Assembly: GCA_035293845.1 (NCBI GenBank)
Contig: DATGMB010000177.1
Location: 1-64,000 of the forward strand
Reading direction: 5' to 3'
Source of the DNA: DATGMB01 sp035293845
GTDB taxonomy: Bacteria; Acidobacteriota; Terriglobia; Bryobacterales; Bryobacteraceae
DNA: 64,000 bases
Shown here piece by piece: positions 58,271-64,000 of the stretch (positions are counted from its first letter, which is position 1; every line of letters begins with the position of its first letter). The position numbers and the translations under genes were made by a program. The notes under the pieces were generated by a model. It was given only the letters and a program-made list of their open reading frames with translations, made no database searches and was not told the origin of the DNA.

Positions 58271-59204
58271 CGGCGGCCTCCGTCGCTTTGGCTTCCATGG
58301 CTTTGAGGAAGATATCTTCGAGCGAATCGCGCTTGTGGCTGAGGCGGCGGATCTGCACGTCCTGGCGCGCGGCGATCTCGTAGAGCTGGCGGACTTCCAG
58401 GCCGTCCGGGAGGATCAGCTTGATACGCCCCTGCGCGCCGGCGGCGGTTTCGCAGCCGAGCGCTTCGATGGCGGAGAGGAAATCGCCGTTCGAGCCTCCG
58501 CGGGTCTCGATTTCGAGGAAGCGCCGGTTCATCCGCCGCTCCTCTTCGAGATTGCAGACCGCGGCGATGTTGCCGTCCTTGAGGATGAGCACCTGGTCGC
58601 AGCATTCTTCGACATCGCGCAGGAGGTGCGAGGAGAGCACCAGGTGCAGATCGCCGCGATCGCGGATCTCCTGGATGAGTTGGATCATGCGCGTGCGCGC
58701 GGGCGGGTCGAGACCGTTGGTCGGCTCGTCGAGAAACAGCAGCTTGGGGCCGTGGGCGATGGCTTGCGCGAGCTTGGCCATCTGCTTCATGCCGAGCGAA
58801 TAGGTGCCGACGGCCCGATAGCGGACCTCGCCGAGCCCGACATAGAAAAACGCCTCGTGGGCCCGTTCGAGCGCGTGCTCTTTCGGCAGCCCGGCGAGCT
58901 CCGCCATCAGCCGCACGAAGTGGACGCCGCTCATCCCTGCGATGAAGGAATCGTTCTCCGGCATGTAGCCGATCAGGCTGCGGACGGCGCGCGCGCTGGT
59001 GCGGACGTCACGTCCGAAAATGCGGGCGGTGCCGGCGGAGGGCTTGTGGAACCCGAGCAAGGTATTGAGCAACGTCGACTTGCCCGCGCCGTTCGGCCCC
59101 AGCAGGCCGATGGCGCGCCCGTTCAGCGAGACCTTGAGGTTCTTGAGGATGGCGCGGCTGCCGAACCGCACCTCCAGTCCGTCCAGTTCGATGACGGGTT
59201 CCAT
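58257..59204 (-). CDS. ABC transporter ATP-binding protein (first gene of exporter operon)
   Basis: The 315-residue ATPase has Walker A GPNGAGKSTLLNTLLGF, Q-loop YMPENDSFI, the signature VGTYSLGMKQMAKLAQAIAHGP, Walker B LLFLDEPTNGLDPPAR and VLSSHLLRDVEECCDQ as H-loop. A C-terminal extension ends SLEDIFLKAMEAKA, typical of CcmA/NatA-type exporters. A TATCGT box lies 6 nt before the ATG at 59204, with no Shine-Dalgarno sequence. It starts the operon ATPase-permease-ATPase-permease, all joined by short overlaps, suggesting two half-sets of one exporter or two exporters made together. Confidence 0.92.
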   Translation of the reverse strand: MEPVIELDGLEVRFGSRAILKNLKVSLNGRAIGLLGPNGAGKSTLLNTLLGFHKPSAGTARIFGRDVRTSARAVRSLIGYMPENDSFIAGMSGVHFVRLMAELAGLPKEHALERAHEAFFYVGLGEVRYRAVGTYSLGMKQMAKLAQAIAHGPKLLFLDEPTNGLDPPARTRMIQLIQEIRDRGDLHLVLSSHLLRDVEECCDQVLILKDGNIAAVCNLEEERRMNRRFLEIETRGGSNGDFLSAIEALGCETAAGAQGRIKLILPDGLEVRQLYEIAARQDVQIRRLSHKRDSLEDIFLKAMEAKATEAADGRI

Positions 59205-59210
59205 TACTTC

Positions 59211-59216
59211 ACGATA
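59211..59216 (-). promoter_or_regulatory. -10 box of the ABC exporter operon (leaderless)
   Basis: TATCGT on the minus strand ends 6 nt before the ATG at 59204; no ribosome site is visible. Confidence 0.35.
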
Positions 59217-59283
59217 CGACGTTTGCGGCGGCGGGGTTCCGGGAGAGTGGACGGCCTGGGTATGCCCGGACGGGACGAGTGCC

Positions 59284-61794
59284 TTACCGCCGTGCCCCGT
59301 GCAACTGCCCGACCGGCAGCGCACCCCCGACGACTCCCGCGAGATTCCCGGAAAGCAGGCGCACAAAGCCCGCTTCGGCCGAGGGCAGCGCCTCGCCGTT
59401 GGCGGCGAAGGTGATCTGATCCCGGCCGGCGTAGGCGGCGAGCAGCAGCGGTTTCATATCGCCGAGCCGTTCCAGCGGGAGGTTGCCGCGGCCGCTGGCG
59501 CCCATGAATCCGCCCAACAGGCCCGCGAGCGGCGCCAGCGTGCGGCCGAGATTCTCGTACACCAGCGCGGAATAGTTCGCGTACTGGTCGCGCGGCTCCA
59601 TCGCCATGAACTTCGCCGCGTGCGTGATGCTCGCGCCCGTAAGCTTGGTCTGCAACGCCTTGACGAGCAGATCGCGCGCCGGCGCCGCCAGCAGGTATCC
59701 GCCGGCGAAGGTGTAATGCGCTTCCGTCAGCGGATTGGGATCCGCCGCGGCCACCATGTAATAAACCCGGCCGTCCACGGTTTCCTCGCCGGTGCGCAAC
59801 GGCTTCGCGCCGTTCCGCGCGGCCTGTTCGTTGTACGCATCGATCGCCTGCCGGATGGCCTCGCGCGCGCGCTGCGGATCGTAGACCTCGGCCACCAGCT
59901 TCCACGCGGGCGGGAACAGCGGCCCGTCAAATGCCACCGAAAACTCGCCGCCGAGGCTCGATGCCAGCCGGTCCCGAATCGCCGCCGCGGGCGAGCCCGC
60001 CGCGCCCGCGACCTTCGCGACTCCGGCCACCTGATCCACGATCGCCGCCGGATCCTGCACCACGAAAGCCGCGACGAACGTGGCCTCCGGCGACACGTAA
60101 TCGAGCGACCCCATCGGCGACGGCGCGGCGAGCCACGCCGCCATCCCCGTGCGCTCGCCCGCGAACCCGAGCGTCGCCCGCACCTCCGTCTGGCGGTCCA
60201 CTTCCTTCTCCCCGGCGACCAGGTACCGCACGCCGGCCGGAGCCGCCTGCGGTATGCGGGCGTCCGCGATGCGCGAAAGATCGGCGCAGAAGAGCATGCC
60301 CGCGCCCTGCTGGAAAGCATCCGCGATGCGCGTGTAGAACGGCGTCTGCTGGAACGCCGTCGACGTGGCATCGAGCGATGCCGCCACGGCCTCCACCGAT
60401 GCCGCTTCCGGCCCAAACGCCACCACGCCCGGCCGGACCGCGATCGCCGCGCCCGGCACATTCTTTTTCAGGAATTCCGGAAAGCCCTCGCGCTTCGTCT
60501 CCGCCAGCAGCACCGGGGCCCGCCGCCCGCCCTCACCGGCAAGCCCTACGACCGCGATCTCATCCCCCAGGTACGCCCCGCCTTCCCGCAGCTTGTCGAT
60601 CATCGGCCCGATGCGCGCCCCGCGCTCCGCCCACCACGCCCGCAGCTCCGGGCTCTCCGCGAGGTTCTTCACGAACACGCTCTCGGTCTGCGCCAGGTAA
60701 TCGCCGAAGTTCGGCAGGCTGGCGTAGAACGCGGTATCGGCGGGCAGGCGCCCGGCCAGACGGCTCGAGTAGCGCAGTGCGGGGAGCCGGATTTCCTGCA
60801 TCTCGAGCCGCACTTTATTCAACCGCTCGATCAGCCGGTCCCGGTTGCGGCTCCAGCCGATCTCGTCCCGCACCGGCTCCGGCTGGATGCTGGGGCTGGT
60901 GGCAAGCTGGTCGCCGGGATGCAGCACGCGCTCCTGGTTATCCTGCGCCACGTGCACCTCGCCCTCCACCACCGAAACCCGCGAGCCTTTGACGCCCGCC
61001 GCCACGCTGAATACCGTTCCGGTCACCGCCACGCGGCAATCCGCCGTGGCGACATAGAGGTGCCCCTTGCGCCGCTTCGCCGCCTGCACGATCACGTTGC
61101 CGCGGTCGAGCTTCAGCGTGAGATCCGCCGCGTCGGCTTCGGTCAGCACCGCCGAGCGCTCGCGCAGCTCGACCAGCGAGCCGTCGCGCAACTGCAGCAT
61201 GGCGCTCGAGTCCTTGGCCGTGCGGATCTCCGCGCCCTCCGGCAGCTCCTGGCCCGCCGTCAACGGATGCAGTGCGCCGTCCGGCCCGAGCACGAACAAG
61301 CTCCCGTTGACCGCCTGCACCGTGGCGTGGCCCGAACCCGCGCTGAATGGCCCCATGGTGAACCAGACGGCCGCTCCGGCCGTGAGCACCACGACGGCCG
61401 CCGCCGCCCATTTCACCGGATGCCCCACGCGCCGCGGCGTTTCGGCATTGCCCGGCGCGGGCATCGCCACCACCCGGCCTTCGTACACTTTCCGGCACGC
61501 CACGCACTGGTGCAGGTGATCCTGCAGCAGCGCCGCGCGCGTTTCCGGCAGCCTGCCGGCGCGGTAATCCGGAATCAACGCCTGGAAATCGGCGCACCCG
61601 CGGATGTGCGGATGCGCGCCGTTCGCAGCACCGAGGCGAGCCCAGACGCGCGCCGCGGCGGCTTCCACCACCGCGTCCTCGACCGTATCCTGGCGGATCT
61701 CCATGAGAGCCTGCTCCAGCCGGGTGTCCGTCGCTTCTGGCATTCCTTCCGGCTTCCCTTGCATGTTGGGGGGATCGAATTCAGCGTGGTTCAT
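59284..61794 (-). CDS. fused zinc anti-sigma / FecR / DUF3352-like membrane protein
   Basis: The 836-residue protein has a cytoplasmic N-terminus with a zinc anti-sigma pattern H93-x3-C97-x2-C100, a transmembrane helix (about 128-146) and a FecR domain (about 158-310: GSLFVLGPDGALHPLTAGQELPEGAEIRTAKDSSAMLQLRDGSLVELRE, RVAVTGTVFSVAAGVKGSRVSVVEGEVHV). A long C-terminal part follows, beginning PADTAFYASLPNFGDYLAQTESVF, of DUF3352-like type. Its ATG overlaps the sigma-factor stop (ATGA) behind GGGAGG, so it is most likely the anti-sigma factor of that gene, with the extracytoplasmic part as sensor. The fusion of all these parts is unusual. Confidence 0.82.
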   Translation of the reverse strand: MNHAEFDPPNMQGKPEGMPEATDTRLEQALMEIRQDTVEDAVVEAAAARVWARLGAANGAHPHIRGCADFQALIPDYRAGRLPETRAALLQDHLHQCVACRKVYEGRVVAMPAPGNAETPRRVGHPVKWAAAAVVVLTAGAAVWFTMGPFSAGSGHATVQAVNGSLFVLGPDGALHPLTAGQELPEGAEIRTAKDSSAMLQLRDGSLVELRERSAVLTEADAADLTLKLDRGNVIVQAAKRRKGHLYVATADCRVAVTGTVFSVAAGVKGSRVSVVEGEVHVAQDNQERVLHPGDQLATSPSIQPEPVRDEIGWSRNRDRLIERLNKVRLEMQEIRLPALRYSSRLAGRLPADTAFYASLPNFGDYLAQTESVFVKNLAESPELRAWWAERGARIGPMIDKLREGGAYLGDEIAVVGLAGEGGRRAPVLLAETKREGFPEFLKKNVPGAAIAVRPGVVAFGPEAASVEAVAASLDATSTAFQQTPFYTRIADAFQQGAGMLFCADLSRIADARIPQAAPAGVRYLVAGEKEVDRQTEVRATLGFAGERTGMAAWLAAPSPMGSLDYVSPEATFVAAFVVQDPAAIVDQVAGVAKVAGAAGSPAAAIRDRLASSLGGEFSVAFDGPLFPPAWKLVAEVYDPQRAREAIRQAIDAYNEQAARNGAKPLRTGEETVDGRVYYMVAAADPNPLTEAHYTFAGGYLLAAPARDLLVKALQTKLTGASITHAAKFMAMEPRDQYANYSALVYENLGRTLAPLAGLLGGFMGASGRGNLPLERLGDMKPLLLAAYAGRDQITFAANGEALPSAEAGFVRLLSGNLAGVVGGALPVGQLHGARR

Positions 61795-62348
61795 GCAGCA
61801 CCTCCCAGTTCGGCGCGAAATTCCCTCTCCAGGCGGTCGCGGGTGCGGGATAGCGTCACCGCGACCGTTCCCGGAGTCGTGTTCATCAGGCGCGCGATCT
61901 CCGGATTCTCCTTCCCTTCGATGAACCGCAGGGTGAACATCTCGGCGATCCGCGGGTTCAGCCGCGCCAGCGCCGTGCGCAGCCACTCCCGGATCTCCCC
62001 TGACGACCGCGCCCGCTCCGGGCTGCGATGCGGGCTTTCCGCCAGCACCGGCTCCAGCTCATCCAGCGGGATGTTGCGGATGTTCTGCCGGCTGCGCATC
62101 AGGTCCAGCGCGCCGTTCACCGCCGCGCGATGCAGGAAGCTCGCCATGTTGTCCACCGGCGCGGCCTCGGCGTCGCGCTTCAGCAGCCGCAGGAACACTG
62201 TCTGCAGCACATCCTCCGCATCCGTGGCGTTGCCCGTGATCCGGTAGGCGGCGCGAAACACCAGGCCGTGGTGCTCGCGAAAAATGCGCTCCAGGTCCGG
62301 CGCGGGCGATGTGGCCGATTCCACCGTGGCAGCCATTAGCTGTTTCAT
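61791..62348 (-). CDS. ECF (RpoE-like) sigma-70 family factor
   Basis: The 185-residue protein has region 2 (LERIFREHHGLVFRAAYRITGNATDAEDVLQTVFLRLLKR) and region 4 (LARLNPRIAEMFTLRFIEGKENPEIARLMNTTPGTVAVTLSRTRDRLEREF) with no region 3, as expected for ECF factors. It is coupled by an ATGA overlap to the anti-sigma/FecR gene. The start could be 62348 or, four codons later, 62336; a TGC-TAGGAT box overlaps the first and ends 10 nt before the second, which would make the second a leaderless start. The promoters it recognises cannot be read from the window. Confidence 0.92.
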   Translation of the reverse strand: MKQLMAATVESATSPAPDLERIFREHHGLVFRAAYRITGNATDAEDVLQTVFLRLLKRDAEAAPVDNMASFLHRAAVNGALDLMRSRQNIRNIPLDELEPVLAESPHRSPERARSSGEIREWLRTALARLNPRIAEMFTLRFIEGKENPEIARLMNTTPGTVAVTLSRTRDRLEREFRAELGGAA

Positions 62349-62440
62349 CCTAGCAGGCTCTGTCCAATAGGGTGACGCGGGGAAAGGCCGGGGATTAGCG
62401 CTGCCCGGAACCGGCGGCCCCGCCCCGGTGTCCAACTCCC

Positions 62441-63430
62441 ATGCTGTGCTGGATCGACGGTGCCCTGTCCGACCTCCGCCTGGCCCTGCGCGGGATGCGC
62501 CGCCAGCCCGGGTTCGCGCTGGCCGGCATTCTGGCCGCCGCCCTGGGCATCGGCTCCTCGGCGGCAGTTTTCAGCGCCGTCGACCGCGTGCTCTTCCGGC
62601 CGCTGCCCTACCGCGATGAGGCGAAGCTGGTTTCAGTCGGGATGATGGCCCCGCTCGATACCACCGAATTCCTGCTCGCCGCGCCCTATTTCGACCTCCG
62701 CCGCGATCCGGGCCCCTTCGCTGCCGTCACCTCCTTCCAGGCCGGCGCGAGCGCCTGCGACCTCACCGAATCGAGCCCCCTCCGCCTCGCGTGCATGCGC
62801 TTCGAGCGCAATTTTCTGGACGTGCTCGGGATGGCGCCCGCGGCGGGCCGCGCCTTCAACGCCGCCGAGGACGCCCCCAACGGCCCTCGCGCCGCCATGA
62901 TCTCCTACGGCCTGTGGCAGAGCCGCTTCGGCGGAGACCCGCGCGTTTCGGGGCGCACCATTTCGCTCGATGGCGTCCCGGTGACGGTCGCGGGCGTCCT
63001 GCCACGCGAGTTCGTGCTGCCGACGCTGGCGCATGCGGATGTGATCCTGCCGCTCGCGCTCGATGAATCCCGCGAGCGCTCGGGCCGTGCCCTGCGGGCC
63101 TTCGCGCGCCTGCGCCCCGGCATCACCGTGGAGGCCGCCCGCGCCGCCCTCGCGCCTTGGTTCGCGCGCGCCATGGCGACCGTGCCGCCGCAGTTCCGCA
63201 AAGAGGTCAGCCTGCGGCTCCGCCCGGTGCGCGACCGCCAGCTCGGCGATGCCCGCCTCGCCTCGTGGGCGTTGCTCGGCGCGGTGCTCTCCGTCCTGCT
63301 GATCGCCTGCGCCAATCTCGCCAACCTGCTGGTGGCCCGTGGCGCGGCGCGCGAATCCGAAATGGCCGTACGGGCCGCGTTGGGCGCATCGCGCGGCCGG
63401 CTCGCGCGGCAGGTCCTGGCCGAGGCGGGG
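62441..63430 (+). pseudogene. truncated ADOP/MacB-like permease
   Basis: The first 330 residues are a normal ADOP/MacB-like start: LSDLRLALRGMRRQPGFALAGILAAALGIGSSAAVFSAVDRVLFRPLPY, the periplasmic domain (SYGLWQSRFGGDPRVSGRTISLDGVPVTVAGVLPREF), ACANLANLLVARGAARESEMAVRAALGASRGRLARQVLAEA. Immediately after LAEA (about 63427) the permease pattern ends; the frame stays open to 63649 only as the antisense of the topoisomerase gene. A full ADOP would need about 450 more residues. It is divergent from the ECF sigma gene. It was broken by a rearrangement, or joined in assembly. Confidence 0.75.
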
Positions 63431-64000
63431 CCGGGAACAGCGAGCCGTCCGACCATGCCTCCAGAATCGCCGGATGGATATAGTATTTCCGGCAGGCCGC
63501 GGGCCGGTTGCCGAGGCGGCGAGCCACGCGTTGCACCGCGCCGGCGACGATCCGCCGCGCGGCCGATGGCTGGGCGCACGGCCCGGCAGCATACAGCTCG
63601 CGCGCCGCAAGCACCGTGCCCGCCCAGGTGCGGAAATCCTTCGCGGTGAACTCCTGGCCCGAGATCTCCCGGATGTACCGGTTCACGTCTTCGGAATCGA
63701 TCTGGCAAACCTCGCCGCTGCCGTCCACGTATTGGAAAAGCTCGTAGCCGGGGAGGTCCTGGCACTGGCGAACGATGCGCGCCAGGCGGCGATCGGTGAG
63801 CTCTACGTTGTGCTGCTGGCCGCTCTTGCCGCGGAAACGGAACATCAGACAAGCGCCGTCGATGCGGACGTGGCGGTTGCGCATGGTGGTCAGGCCGAAG
63901 GACTCGTTCTCCCGTGCGTATTCATCGTTGCCCACGCGGATGAACGTGGTCTCGAGCAGCCGCACGACCGTCGCCAGCACCTTCTCGCGCGGCAGGCCGG
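63430..64000 (-). CDS. DNA topoisomerase IB (poxvirus type), both ends missing
   Basis: The frame is open at the window end (G-L-P-R-E-K-V-L-A-T-V-V-R-L-L-E), so the N-terminus lies beyond 64000. Visible catalytic-domain parts are FIRVGNDEYARENESFGLTTMRNRHVRIDG, FRFRGKSGQQHNVELTDRRLARIV, FTAKDFRTWAGTVLAAREL and the active-site Tyr segment ACRKYYIHPAILEAWSDGSLF. These residues cover the usual Arg/Lys/His/Tyr set of type IB enzymes, which relax supercoils without ATP. Just after GSLF the sequence becomes antisense of the permease gene, so the last 20-40 residues are lost. Confidence 0.8.

Noticed and set aside
58999..62247. 1,082-codon plus-strand open frame
   Set aside because: Antisense of the anti-sigma/FecR gene; Arg/His-rich with no recognisable domain.
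63431..63649. Last 73 codons of the open permease frame
   Set aside because: Antisense of the topoisomerase IB coding region with no permease pattern.

Overview
The window is about 64 kb of GC-rich DNA from a chromosome of an Acidobacteriota bacterium, most likely close to Candidatus Solibacter / Bryobacterales. The best evidence is the presence of families that are hallmarks of this group: a TIGR03435-type secreted protein (567-1379), an acidobacterial-type PadR regulator next to an ADOP-type orphan permease (19300-22276), a second ADOP-like permease (62441 onward), and very large secreted BNR/Asp-box proteins and M14 peptidases with Gly/Arg-rich loops. I see no rRNA, tRNA, CRISPR array, transposase or phage genes. 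This is mostly ordinary chromosome, rich in secreted hydrolases.

Layout. 1-5.9 kb: the 3' end of a ComM/YifB-like AAA gene, a TIGR03435 protein, a small secreted protein and an 11-Asp-box propeller protein. 6.1-12.4 kb: an unusual M19 dipeptidase homologue, an amidohydrolase, and a leftward cluster of DJ-1/PfpI, SRPBCC, Zn-alcohol dehydrogenase and SDR genes that looks like a stress or detoxification cassette. 12.5-18.5 kb: a second Asp-box protein, then queA-guaB. 18.5-26.4 kb: an Acidobacteria-type small protein, the padR-ADOP pair, DUF4159, SMP-30 and Gfo/Idh/MocA genes. 26.5-31.9 kb: an S9 peptidase, a ClpB-like AAA+ ATPase, DinB, and a haem/copper monooxygenase-like protein. 31.9-34.4 kb: an alpha/beta hydrolase-LytS-LytTR operon joined by ATGA overlaps. 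34.5-45.6 kb: two M14 peptidase paralogues flanking a TMTC-like TPR membrane protein, a hybrid histidine kinase, thioredoxin reductase and RidA. 45.7-50.0 kb: a four-gene operon of envelope proteins (membrane protein, Sm-like secreted protein, HExxH metalloprotease, repeat protein with a DYAE/G2-like C-terminus), a zinc-ribbon protein and a SYLF protein. 50.1-55.4 kb: a TonB-dependent-receptor-like protein, a lower-GC pair of unknown genes (one apparently frameshifted) and an EgtD-like methyltransferase. 55.6-59.2 kb: a four-gene ABC-2 exporter operon. 59.3-62.3 kb: an ECF sigma factor and a fused zinc-anti-sigma/FecR/DUF3352-like protein. 62.4-64.0 kb: a truncated ADOP permease abutting a truncated topoisomerase IB on the opposite strand, which is a rearrangement or assembly breakpoint.

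Cross-cutting signals. Many first genes of transcription units lack a Shine-Dalgarno sequence and instead have an (often TGn-extended) -10 box 6-10 nt before the start codon, which points to widespread leaderless transcription. Several intergenic spaces hold strong dyads: two loci share a paired-dyad design (CAA-C-TTG core followed by a CAG-N-CTG core), one 27-bp stem is built of GCAGAG repeats, and one 26-nt palindrome contains a stop codon. Gly/Arg-rich low-complexity loops recur in four otherwise different secreted enzymes.
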